Source: Hyphomicrobiales bacterium | Lineage (GTDB): Bacteria > Pseudomonadota > Alphaproteobacteria > Rhizobiales > Rhizobiaceae | Assembly: GCA_900466005.1 (NCBI GenBank) | Contig: UEGQ01000015.1 | Coordinates: forward strand, 62,001-126,000 | Length of the DNA stretch: 64,000 nt | Direction: 5' to 3' | Shown here: one piece after another, positions 43,008-51,353 of the stretch | Numbering within the stretch: the stretch's first letter is position 1 | How the letters are laid out: every line of letters starts with the position of its first letter | Program-made: the position numbers and the translations under genes | Notes under the pieces: generated by a model | Database searches by the model: none | Told to the model about the DNA's origin: nothing | What the model saw: only the letters and a program-made list of their open reading frames with translations

Positions 43008-43880
43008 TCAGGCGGCCTCCATGCCGTTTTCGGATGCGGTGTCGATCACGCGGTTGTCGAGCAGCTTTGTCCTGCCGATGCGGATATAGAGCAGGATGAG
43101 CGCTGCGTCCTCGATGGCTTCGAGCGGCTCCAGCGTCTTCGGGTGACGGACGGCGACGACTTCCGGTGTCGCGAGCGGCTCGCCGCGGATGAAGGCGTCG
43201 AGCCTGGCTTCGAGTTCGGCCGGGTCACGGACACCCTCACGGATCAGTCGGTCGGCTTCGTCGAGGGTCCGCGGCACGATCACGGCCGCACGGCGCTCCT
43301 CCGCCGAGAGATAGACGTTGCGCGACGAGCAGGCGAGGCCGTCGGCCTCGCGCACGGTCGGGACCGGAACGATCCGCACCGGCTGGGCGAGATCCTCGAC
43401 CATGCGGCGGATGACCGCCACCTGCTGGTAGTCCTTCTCGCCGAAATAGGCGGTGTCCGGCTGAACGATGTTGAAGAGCTTGGTGACGACCGTCGCAACG
43501 CCGGCGAAGTGGCCGGGGCGGGCCGCGCCTTCGAGCTCGCCACCGAGCTTCGGCACGTCGACCACCGTCTCCATCGGCCGCGGATACATGTCCGTGACGG
43601 TCGGGGCAAAGAGGAAATCGACGCCGGCGGCTTCGAGCAGCGCGCTGTCGCGCGCGAGATCACGGGGATACTTGTCGAGGTCCTCGTTGGCGCCGAACTG
43701 CAGCGGGTTGACGAAGATGGAGACCACCGTCACGTCGTTTGCGGCTCGGGAATTCGCCACGAGCGTCATATGCCCGTCATGGAGGTAGCCCATGGTCGGC
43801 ACGAAGCCGACCGTCTTTCCCGCCCTTCTGAGCGGTGCCAAGCGCAGGCGCAACTCCTCGATGGTGCTGACCGTTTCCAT
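43008..43880 (-). CDS. panC: pantothenate synthetase PanC
   Basis: A 290-residue ATP-dependent ligase that joins pantoate and beta-alanine. The HIGH-like motif is [15 protein letters not shown], and further family segments are [22 protein letters not shown] and [15 protein letters not shown]. The ATG at 43880 has AGGAGG a few bases upstream; the longer open frame before it is not coding. Together with panB it covers two steps of vitamin B5 synthesis. Confidence 0.96.
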   Translation of the reverse strand: METVSTIEELRLRLAPLRRAGKTVGFVPTMGYLHDGHMTLVANSRAANDVTVVSIFVNPLQFGANEDLDKYPRDLARDSALLEAAGVDFLFAPTVTDMYPRPMETVVDVPKLGGELEGAARPGHFAGVATVVTKLFNIVQPDTAYFGEKDYQQVAVIRRMVEDLAQPVRIVPVPTVREADGLACSSRNVYLSAEERRAAVIVPRTLDEADRLIREGVRDPAELEARLDAFIRGEPLATPEVVAVRHPKTLEPLEAIEDAALILLYIRIGRTKLLDNRVIDTASENGMEAA

Positions 43881-43967
43881 CCGGCCTCCTCCTTTTCGCA
43901 CTTGCGAAGGCTCACTAGCGCGCGCGTGAAAAAAAGGCAATTGATGAAATCGGGTGCAGGCCTTCGG

Positions 43968-44594
43968 CTATAGGAGTATGTCGGCGCTGCGGACGATCTC
44001 GACGCCCTTTTCCCGCATCTCGGCGATCGCCGTCTTGACGCCTTCCGGGTCGATGCCGCGGCTCGCATCCTCGACGAAGCGGACCTTCACGCCGGGCAGC
44101 ATTTCCACGGCGTCGATTGCCGAGAACTTCACGCAATAGTCGGTCGCAAGGCCGCAGATGTCGACCTCGCCGACGTCCTTTGCCTTCAGGTAGTCCGCAA
44201 GCCCGGTGAGCGCCGCCCGGTCGTTGTCGCGGAAGGCGGAATAGCTGTCGACGGCCGGGTCCTGACCCTTGCGCTGCACATGGTCAATGCGGCTCACGTC
44301 GAGGTCCGGATGGAAGGCGGCATCCTGCGTTCCCTGCACGCAATGGTCCGGCCAGAGCATCTGCGGCTTGCCGGAGAGTTCGCCCATCTCGAAGGGCGAT
44401 TTGCCCGAATGGGAGGAGGCGAAGCTGCCGTGACCCGGCGGATGCCAGTCCTGCGAGGCGACCACGAGGTCGTATTTGCCGCTCGCCATCAGGGCGTTGG
44501 CGACCGGTACGATTTCTTCGCCGCCGGCGACCGGCAGGTTTCCGCCGGGGCAGAAGCCGTTCTGGATATCGATCAGCAGCAGGGCTCGGGCCAT
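43968..44594 (-). CDS. pncA: nicotinamidase PncA
   Basis: A 208-residue cysteine hydrolase that turns nicotinamide into nicotinate for NAD recycling. The catalytic triad is D9 (LLIDIQNGF), K109 (VQRKGQDP) and C154 (LATDYCVKF). The metal site DWHPPGH covers residues 49-55. GAGGAA precedes the ATG at 44594. The larger frame before it is not coding. Confidence 0.95.
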   Translation of the reverse strand: MARALLLIDIQNGFCPGGNLPVAGGEEIVPVANALMASGKYDLVVASQDWHPPGHGSFASSHSGKSPFEMGELSGKPQMLWPDHCVQGTQDAAFHPDLDVSRIDHVQRKGQDPAVDSYSAFRDNDRAALTGLADYLKAKDVGEVDICGLATDYCVKFSAIDAVEMLPGVKVRFVEDASRGIDPEGVKTAIAEMREKGVEIVRSADILL

Positions 44595-44782
44595 CGTGGT
44601 TCCTCGGTTTGCGTTCACCGGGCAGGATGGCAACCGGTCCCTTGCGGATCAAGGATAAAAGCACTCTTCCCGCGGTCCGGAGCGGACAAACGCCTGATGC
44701 GGAACGGTGATCTCCTTCTCTTGCACCGCCGACGGGTGGCGCTATTCTTCCCATGGTTGAGGATCGGCGAGGAGACACGCAC

Positions 44783-45868
44783 ATGCCGACGCGGAAACTG
44801 CACCGGAAGGCACCGTCCCTGACCGTGGTCACTTTCGCCTTCGTGGCGGCGAGTGCGATCGTGGTCGGCCTCATGCTGTTCTTGCTCATGCGCGAACGGC
44901 TCGAGACCTATGGACACGAGACGCTGGCGACGGAGATCGGCGTCCGTGCCGAAGGGGTCCAGACCGCGCTTGCGCATGTCCTCTACGACGAGTGGTCGAG
45001 CCTGAAGGTTCTAGCGCAGGACGTCGGCGCCGACGATCCCGAAACCATACGGGGGAAACTGCAAACTCTGGCTGGCGACGGAGACAGGCTTTCCTGGGCG
45101 GGTTATGCGGGGCTCGACGGGACGATCCAGGCGTCCGCCGGGGATGTCGTGCTCGGGGAGGACGTTTCCTCGACCTCGTGGTTCCAGACGGGTTTGAGCA
45201 AGCCGACCGCCGAGGACGTTCGGGAAACCGTGTCAACGGTGTCGGGGCAGGATTCCTCGCGGTCCTCTCTGATCTTCGCAGCGCCGGTGCGCAACGCAGA
45301 CGGTCAGGTCCGCGGAGTGCTCTCCGCTCGTCTCGACCTGTCCTCGGCCACGATCCTGTTGCGTGACATGGCGAGGGCGCTCGATATCGACCTCGTGCTC
45401 ATCGACTCTGCCGGCGCCGTGCTCATGCAGACGCGTGGGCGGGAGGAAGATACGCCCGATCTGCCGAGCCTGCAGGCCGCACGGGCAGGCGCATCGATGG
45501 TCACCCTCGAACGTTGGCCGGACGGCAGGTCGTATTTCAGTGCCGCGGTTCCGGACATCACCTATCGCGACCTGCCTTCGCTCGGATGGAGCCTCGTCGC
45601 CCGCGTCCCGGCCGATCTGGCGGTGGCACCGGCGGAGCAATTGTCGCGCGGCATGATCTTCTATCTCGCGAGTTTCGGGCTGATGCTGCTCCTGCTGACG
45701 ATGATCTTCGTGGAGTCCTTCATCCGTCCGTTCGGCGTGCTGGCGCGGATCGCAAGCAAGATCGCGGACGGCGCCGAGGTCTATCCGCCGGACACCAATC
45801 GCACGCGCGAAGTGCAGATGATCACGGCGGCGATCGTGCGTCTCCAGACTCGGTTGCACCGGCATTGA
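44783..45868 (+). CDS. Cache-type membrane sensor with a terminal HAMP and no output domain
   Basis: A 361-residue protein. A hydrophobic segment (about 12-36) is followed by a ~250-residue outer domain with dCache-like features (WFQTGLSKP, IFAAPVRNADGQVRGVLSARLDL). A second membrane segment (about 298-320) leads into a HAMP-like stretch (FIRPFGVLARIASKIADG), after which the protein stops. No kinase, GGDEF or receptor signalling domain follows. The stop is 12 bases from the end of the glucan synthase gene on the other strand, so nothing has been cut off by it. It may signal through a partner. Confidence 0.8.
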   Translation: MPTRKLHRKAPSLTVVTFAFVAASAIVVGLMLFLLMRERLETYGHETLATEIGVRAEGVQTALAHVLYDEWSSLKVLAQDVGADDPETIRGKLQTLAGDGDRLSWAGYAGLDGTIQASAGDVVLGEDVSSTSWFQTGLSKPTAEDVRETVSTVSGQDSSRSSLIFAAPVRNADGQVRGVLSARLDLSSATILLRDMARALDIDLVLIDSAGAVLMQTRGREEDTPDLPSLQAARAGASMVTLERWPDGRSYFSAAVPDITYRDLPSLGWSLVARVPADLAVAPAEQLSRGMIFYLASFGLMLLLLTMIFVESFIRPFGVLARIASKIADGAEVYPPDTNRTREVQMITAAIVRLQTRLHRH

Positions 45869-45880
45869 ACCGGAAATTCC

Positions 45881-47854
45881 CTAGCGGACGTGAGAACCGA
45901 AGACGAGATCGTGCAGGATCGCGCCGATCCTTGTCCGCGTAACACCCGGCGCCGAGCCTTCGGCATAGAGCCGGCGCAGCAACGCCTCGTATTGCCTGTC
46001 AGTGGGGTCGAGCGAGATCAGGCCACCGTCGGACGTCGTCTCGATGACGTAGCCCGAGACATCCCCGACATCCCTTACGGCGATTTCGACGGGCGAACCC
46101 TCCGCGAGAACCACGCCGCGCACGCGCGCCGATTGCTGGGTGAGGTCGGTCAGCCAGACGCGGTGCAGCCCGTCGTCGAGGTGCATCAGCACCCGCTGCG
46201 GCCGGTCGTCGAGATGGCTTTCGACGCGGGGCATCTCCACGCAAACCATCATCGTCACGGCAAGCGTCATCAGGTTGTAGAGGCTCCAGAAGAGCACGAT
46301 GGGTTTACCTTCTCCGGCATCGCTGAAGACGAAGCGGTCGGAGAAGAGGCCGACGACGAGGCCGAGGAGCGTCAGCGCCGCGAGAATGAGGAACGGTGCC
46401 ATCATGCGCCACTGCACGACGAATTGGCTGCGATCTCCGCCCTTCGCCGTCACCCTGAAACTGCGGTTCTTCGGCCGGATCAGGCCGGTCCAGGTCGCGC
46501 GGATGATCGGGATCGCGCCGAGCAACTGGCTGACGTCGTTGACGATCGGAATGACGAGGCCACGCGAGATGAAGTTGAGGGCAAAGAGCGTCCAGACGTA
46601 GTAGGCGCCGAAATGCGAGAGGATTTCCGGCACCGAGGCATAGACGGCGATCGTGCCGAAATACCAGTAGAGCAGGGGATAGACGAAGGCGGCGAGACGG
46701 AAGGGGTAGGTCGTCACCCAGTAGAGCAGGCTATCGAGGACGCTCCAGCGGTCGCGCAGGCGTAGAGGCTTGCGCAACGAGAACGGGCCGTAGTCGCTGC
46801 GGACGATCTGCATCAGGCCGAGGCACCAGCGGGCCCGCTGCGTGACGTATTCCTTGAGGCCCTCCGGCGCGAGGCCTTCCGTCAGCGCCTCATTGAGGTA
46901 GGCGGTGTGCCAGCCCTTGGCCTCCAGCACCAGCGTCATCAGGAAATCCTCCGTCACGCTCTCGGTCGGGAAACCGCCGACATCGACGAGTGCCGTCCAG
47001 CGGACGACGGAGGAGGTGCCGCAGCAGAAAGCGATATCCCAGCCGTCGCGGCTCGGCTGCAGGTGATCGAAGAAGAAGCGCTGTTCGTCGGGATAGGAGC
47101 GGCTCAGCCCGAGATTGTGCTGGATCGGGTCCGGATTGAAGAAGTGCTGCGGTGTCTGGACGAGCCCGACATTGTGGCGATGAAACAGGGCGAGCGCCCG
47201 CGTGAGGAAGTTGCGGTGCGGTACGAAGTCCGCGTCGAGGACCGCGACGAAGTCGGGTATCTCGCCACGCTCGGTGAGCCACGCAATCGCATGATTGAGA
47301 TTGCCGGCCTTCGAACCCTTGTTGTCCGGACGGCGAAGATAGCTTACCGCCTGTTCGCGACAATAGTCCGCCAGCCAGTCGCGCCGGCCGTCGTCCAGGA
47401 CGTAGACCGCGGTGTCCGGGTGGTCGAGCGCCTTGGCGCCGGCGATCGTCCGGGCGAGCACCTCCTTCTCCTCGTTGTAGGTGGCAATCAGCACAACGAC
47501 CTTGGGAGGAGGGGCGGGGTGCCACCAGTTGCGGGCCGCTGTCGCTTCAGGCGATCGGTTCTTGCGGCGCATCAGGATGACGAAGGCGCTGAAGGAGGAG
47601 GCGAGGGCGGCGGCCTCGATCAGGAAGAAGCTCCAGGTGACGATGCAGTCCCAGGTCGCCCCGAAGGGGGCGAGCGTCTCGGTTGCGCGCCAGACGATGT
47701 AGCGGGCCGAGAGAACGATGGCGACGGCAAAGATCAGGACGCGGTGAGAGACGGTCTCCCGGCGCAACACGAAAGGCGTGACGAGGGCGGCGCCGAAGAC
47801 GATCGCGACCACCGCGTAAGCCGATTGCAGCTCCGTCGGATGCAGCGCGAGCAT
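45881..47854 (-). CDS. bgsA: probable mixed-linkage beta-glucan synthase BgsA (GT2 family)
   Basis: A 657-residue membrane glycosyltransferase of the cellulose synthase type. Catalytic motifs are DDG (154-156), DAD (207-209), TED (301-303) and QRARW (339-343). Two membrane segments precede the GT domain and at least five follow it. A C-terminal cytoplasmic domain (about 560-657) sits where PilZ lies in BcsA, but the RxxxR and D/NxSxxG motifs are not intact. This, and the BgsB neighbour, match S. meliloti BgsA, which makes a (1-3)(1-4)-beta-glucan under cyclic di-GMP control. A cellulose synthase BcsA is the alternative; no bcsB, bcsC or bcsZ is present. Confidence 0.85.
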   Translation of the reverse strand: MLALHPTELQSAYAVVAIVFGAALVTPFVLRRETVSHRVLIFAVAIVLSARYIVWRATETLAPFGATWDCIVTWSFFLIEAAALASSFSAFVILMRRKNRSPEATAARNWWHPAPPPKVVVLIATYNEEKEVLARTIAGAKALDHPDTAVYVLDDGRRDWLADYCREQAVSYLRRPDNKGSKAGNLNHAIAWLTERGEIPDFVAVLDADFVPHRNFLTRALALFHRHNVGLVQTPQHFFNPDPIQHNLGLSRSYPDEQRFFFDHLQPSRDGWDIAFCCGTSSVVRWTALVDVGGFPTESVTEDFLMTLVLEAKGWHTAYLNEALTEGLAPEGLKEYVTQRARWCLGLMQIVRSDYGPFSLRKPLRLRDRWSVLDSLLYWVTTYPFRLAAFVYPLLYWYFGTIAVYASVPEILSHFGAYYVWTLFALNFISRGLVIPIVNDVSQLLGAIPIIRATWTGLIRPKNRSFRVTAKGGDRSQFVVQWRMMAPFLILAALTLLGLVVGLFSDRFVFSDAGEGKPIVLFWSLYNLMTLAVTMMVCVEMPRVESHLDDRPQRVLMHLDDGLHRVWLTDLTQQSARVRGVVLAEGSPVEIAVRDVGDVSGYVIETTSDGGLISLDPTDRQYEALLRRLYAEGSAPGVTRTRIGAILHDLVFGSHVR

Positions 47855-47857
47855 GGG

Positions 47858-49051
47858 CTACCGCCAGAGCCGCCGCAGCCAGTCGAGCGGCCGGGCCTCG
47901 AAGAAGGCCCGGCCGGTTCGGCCGATGGCGCAGCGAAGCTCATTGTCGCTCAACAGAGCCGGCACCGAAAGGGTGACATCGAACCGCTCGAGATGCCGCG
48001 GGCTCGGGGCGACGGCGAGATTTCGGTAGACGCCTTCTGCTCCCGAACCCGCGAGACGGATGATCGTCGCATCGAAGATACGTGTCTCTCCCGTCGGGCG
48101 AAACTGCGCCGATTGGCCGTGTTGCAGGGTGTTGTAGGTACCCTCCGTCACGCTCAGGGTCACGATGGTGGAATCGCAATCAACGAGCTGGAAGAGATCC
48201 TGCCCCTGCTCCACCCGCTCGCCACCGGTCGTCATCAGCGTCCAGAGGATGCCGTTGACATTGGCTGAGAGGTTGGCGTGGGAGATCCGGGCAAAGCGCA
48301 GGCGCTCTGCATTCAGGCGCTCGCGCTGTGCCGCAAGGATGGCGATCTGTGCGGTGAGGGCAGTCGTCAGCTCCGATTCCTGCCAGCGCAGTTCACTGAT
48401 CCGCTGCTCGGAATAGGGCGCGTCGTTGTAGCCGTCGCCGAGGAAGACACCGCGCCCGCCGGCGTTGAGACCGACCTGTGCGGCGGCGGTTTCCGCGTGC
48501 GCCCTTTCGAGCTCGCGCTGGGCGACCTGCAGGCGGGATTCGGCCTGTTCGAGCTCGCTCATCCGTTCTGCCCCGGTTGTCGTGAGCCTGCTCGCCCGGT
48601 CCAGCATACGTTGGTAGAGATGGATCTGCGCCTGCCACGCCTGCTCGGCGGCCTTCGACGCGGCAAGTTCCGCCTTCATCTGTTCCTGCCGCTCGCGTTG
48701 ATAGACGTTGGCGCGTTCCTGCAGCTTGGCGATCGCCTCGCGAACCGCGCCGAGCGCGCCTTCGAGCCGCGCGCGCTCGGCCTCGGCCTTCGCCCTTTCG
48801 TCGGCGAGGTCGGAGAGGCGGGAATTGTTGGCGAGATCGTCGTCGATGAAGCCGAGCGTCTGGCCGGCGCGCACCCTTGCGCCGAGAACCGGCGCGTCAA
48901 AGGTCAGGAGACCGGCGATCGGCGCCCTGACCGTGGTCAGCCTGGCATTGATGACGGCGTCCGCGCTGGCACCGGCCAAATGTTCTCCGATGATCACGAA
49001 CAGTGCAAGTCCGACCAGAAGGACCCCGATTGTCAGCCGTGCAAGTCTCAT
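47858..49051 (-). CDS. bgsB: HlyD-like membrane fusion protein BgsB
   Basis: A 397-residue protein with one N-terminal membrane segment (about 5-25). A split biotinyl-lipoyl-like domain follows (VRAPIAGLLTFDAPVLGARVRAGQTLGFID), then a long coiled coil (about 75-250) and C-terminal beta domains. It ends three bases before bgsA. In S. meliloti the BgsB partner is needed for glucan polymerisation or export, so this is probably the same role. GGGAGG lies six bases before the ATG at 49051. Alternative: a general HlyD-type adaptor of another exporter, which the bgsA coupling makes unlikely. Confidence 0.82.
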   Translation of the reverse strand: MRLARLTIGVLLVGLALFVIIGEHLAGASADAVINARLTTVRAPIAGLLTFDAPVLGARVRAGQTLGFIDDDLANNSRLSDLADERAKAEAERARLEGALGAVREAIAKLQERANVYQRERQEQMKAELAASKAAEQAWQAQIHLYQRMLDRASRLTTTGAERMSELEQAESRLQVAQRELERAHAETAAAQVGLNAGGRGVFLGDGYNDAPYSEQRISELRWQESELTTALTAQIAILAAQRERLNAERLRFARISHANLSANVNGILWTLMTTGGERVEQGQDLFQLVDCDSTIVTLSVTEGTYNTLQHGQSAQFRPTGETRIFDATIIRLAGSGAEGVYRNLAVAPSPRHLERFDVTLSVPALLSDNELRCAIGRTGRAFFEARPLDWLRRLWR

Positions 49052-49268
49052 CCGTCGCCTCCCGTATTCCGTGTCGAGGACTGTCTGGCCTGCCACTCAA
49101 AATAGCGGCAAACGGGGAGTGCCGCAGCTGGAAAGAGCGGTTGTTAACCGCAAAAGTTGAATCGGCTTAACGGGATGGCGCCATCTCCTCCCAATGAACA
49201 GGAGCTCGAGGTGGCCTCGACGAGGAGGTCGTGTGCCATTCCGTTACAACCGCGGCGAACGGCCGTCT

Positions 49269-51353
49269 TCAGTGGAGGAATACGCCGACGCTCGCTGCCC
49301 GTCCGGCGGCGTCGATGACCGTCAGCGTCGAGAAGCCGACGCCCTCCGGCGTCCATTCCGCCGTGCGCCTGCGCGAGCGGTCGCCCAGCGGGACGCCGTT
49401 CGCGAGCCAACGGAAGGGCGCGCGGCCGGCCTGCAGCTTGACGACCAGGGGAAGCGGCTTGCCGTCGGGGCCGGCTCCGAGTTCGACATGGGCGCCTTCC
49501 GGCGGGTAGACGATGCGTGGCGCCTTCTCCCGCGAGGATGTCGCGAGCAGGCCGTTGGCGCCCATCGAATAGCGGCGGAGGGCGGGCGGTAGATCGGGCT
49601 GCGCGATCCGTTCGGCGCCGGGCGGCGGGGAGGGCAGCGGTGTGCCGGCGACACCGGACTTGGCAAAGGCCTGGAAGAGGATCGGTGCGGCCGACCCGTA
49701 GCCGGTGATGCCGGGAACGGCGGCATTGTCCGGCCGTCCCACCCAGACGCCGAGCACGTAGCGCCCGTCGTAGCCGACGGACCAGGCGTCGCGGTAACCG
49801 TAGCTGGTCCCTGTCTTGTAGGCGATGCCGAGCGGACGGCTGCCGAGCGGCGGCAGGACGCCGCGCAGGATATCCGTGACGTTCCAGGCGGCGACCGGCT
49901 CCATCAGCGGCGCGCCGTCGATCGGTTCGGCGGTCTCCCGCACTCCGTCGCCGAGCCGGATCGGCGAGCCGCGATTGGCCAGCGCCGCATAGGCCTGGAC
50001 GATATCCTTCAGCGTCACGCCGGCACCGCCGAGGGCGATCGCAAGGCCCGGAGCTTCGCCGGTCGGCAGCGCCAGCCGAACGCCCGTCCGACGTAACCGC
50101 GACAGCAGTTCGGCCGCGCCGACGGCGTCGAGCAGGCGGACGGCAGGGACGTTCAGCGACAGCTGCAGCGCCTGGCGGATGCTGACGTCGCCCTGGTAGG
50201 TCATGTCGAAATTGCGCGGCCGGTAGCCGAAGAAATCGGCCGGACGGTCCTCGATGATCGTCTCCTGCGCGATCAGGCCCTGCTCGAAGGCGAGCCCGTA
50301 GATGAAGGGCTTGAGGGTCGAGCCGGGCGAGCGCTCCGCCCGCGTCATGTCGATCCAGCCATAGCGCGCGGCATCGAAATAGTCGGCGGAGCCCACCTCC
50401 GCGATGATCTCGCCGGTCGTGGCATCGGCCATCAGCATGGCGAGCGAGGTCCGCGCCGGCAGGTCGACGGCCGCCTGACGGGCGACGGTTTCGAGCTCGG
50501 TCTGCACGGATTTCCGGAGTGTCGAGTGATGGATGCGGGCCTGCGGATCGCTGCGCCGCGCCGCCTCGGCGAGGTGGGCGGCAAGGGCAGGCAGCGCCAG
50601 CCGTTCCTTGGGCACCGTGGCGGTCCCGGCGCGGGCGACCTCGCGCGCCTCCATCATGCCGTAGGACTGCATGCGTTCGAGGACGCGCTGCCGGGCGGTC
50701 TGCGCGGCTTTCGGGTTGCGGTCCGGCCGGCGCAGTTCGGGAAGCTGCGGGAGAGCCACCAGCAGGGCCGCCTCGGCGACCGTCAGCCGCTTCGGCTCCT
50801 TGCCGAAATAGGCGAGGCTTGCCGCGCGCACGCCCTCCAGGTTGCCGCCATAGGGGGCGTGGGTGAGGTAGAGATCGAGGATCTGCTGTTTCGACAGCCG
50901 TCGCTCGATCTGCAGCGCCCGCAGGATCTGCAGGAACTTTGCCGAAAAGGAGCGCTCCCGGCGCGGTTCCATGAGGCGGGCGACCTGCATCGACAGCGTC
51001 GAACCGCCGGATACGATGCGGCCGTTCGAGACAAACTGCAGCGCAGCGCGCGCGAGCGCAATGACGTCGACGCCCGGATGGTCGTAGTAGCGGCGATCCT
51101 CGTAGGCGATCAGCATCTCGACGAAACGCGGATCGACGTCGGCGCTCGTCGTCTTCAGCCGCCAGCGCCCCTCGGGGGTGGCGAAGGCCCGGAGCAACTG
51201 GCCGTCCGCATCGAGCAGCTCCGTCGACACGGTGTCGTCCGCCGCAATCGGCGGCGGATACGCCGCGTCGAGGGCGTCGAGCCCCCAAAGCGTACCCGCC
51301 GCCATGAGAACGGCGAGGCCGGCGGCGGCAGCGATTTTCTTCCAGCCGGGCAT
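49269..51353 (-). CDS. pbpC: penicillin-binding protein 1C PbpC
   Basis: A 694-residue bifunctional PBP. A membrane segment near the N terminus is followed by the GT51 domain (YEDRRYYDHPGVD, SGGSTLSMQVARL) and the transpeptidase domain (SPGSTLKPF as SxxK and YKTGTSYG as KTG). A short C-terminal domain of the BiPBP type closes it. The gene overlaps the macroglobulin stop (ATGA), a pairing common in proteobacteria. It is thought to repair peptidoglycan when the outer membrane is breached. Confidence 0.95.
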   Translation of the reverse strand: MPGWKKIAAAAGLAVLMAAGTLWGLDALDAAYPPPIAADDTVSTELLDADGQLLRAFATPEGRWRLKTTSADVDPRFVEMLIAYEDRRYYDHPGVDVIALARAALQFVSNGRIVSGGSTLSMQVARLMEPRRERSFSAKFLQILRALQIERRLSKQQILDLYLTHAPYGGNLEGVRAASLAYFGKEPKRLTVAEAALLVALPQLPELRRPDRNPKAAQTARQRVLERMQSYGMMEAREVARAGTATVPKERLALPALAAHLAEAARRSDPQARIHHSTLRKSVQTELETVARQAAVDLPARTSLAMLMADATTGEIIAEVGSADYFDAARYGWIDMTRAERSPGSTLKPFIYGLAFEQGLIAQETIIEDRPADFFGYRPRNFDMTYQGDVSIRQALQLSLNVPAVRLLDAVGAAELLSRLRRTGVRLALPTGEAPGLAIALGGAGVTLKDIVQAYAALANRGSPIRLGDGVRETAEPIDGAPLMEPVAAWNVTDILRGVLPPLGSRPLGIAYKTGTSYGYRDAWSVGYDGRYVLGVWVGRPDNAAVPGITGYGSAAPILFQAFAKSGVAGTPLPSPPPGAERIAQPDLPPALRRYSMGANGLLATSSREKAPRIVYPPEGAHVELGAGPDGKPLPLVVKLQAGRAPFRWLANGVPLGDRSRRRTAEWTPEGVGFSTLTVIDAAGRAASVGVFLH

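Noticed and set aside
47560..47860. Thought that the synthase could be a standard cellulose synthase bcsA
   Set aside because: No bcsB, bcsC or bcsZ beside it, degenerate PilZ motifs, and a HlyD-type partner upstream favour bgsBA.
49180..49200. CTCCTCCC on + upstream of bgsB, like the cuckoo core
   Set aside because: No hairpin around it. On the minus strand it is only a GGGAGGAG next to a 5-codon frame.
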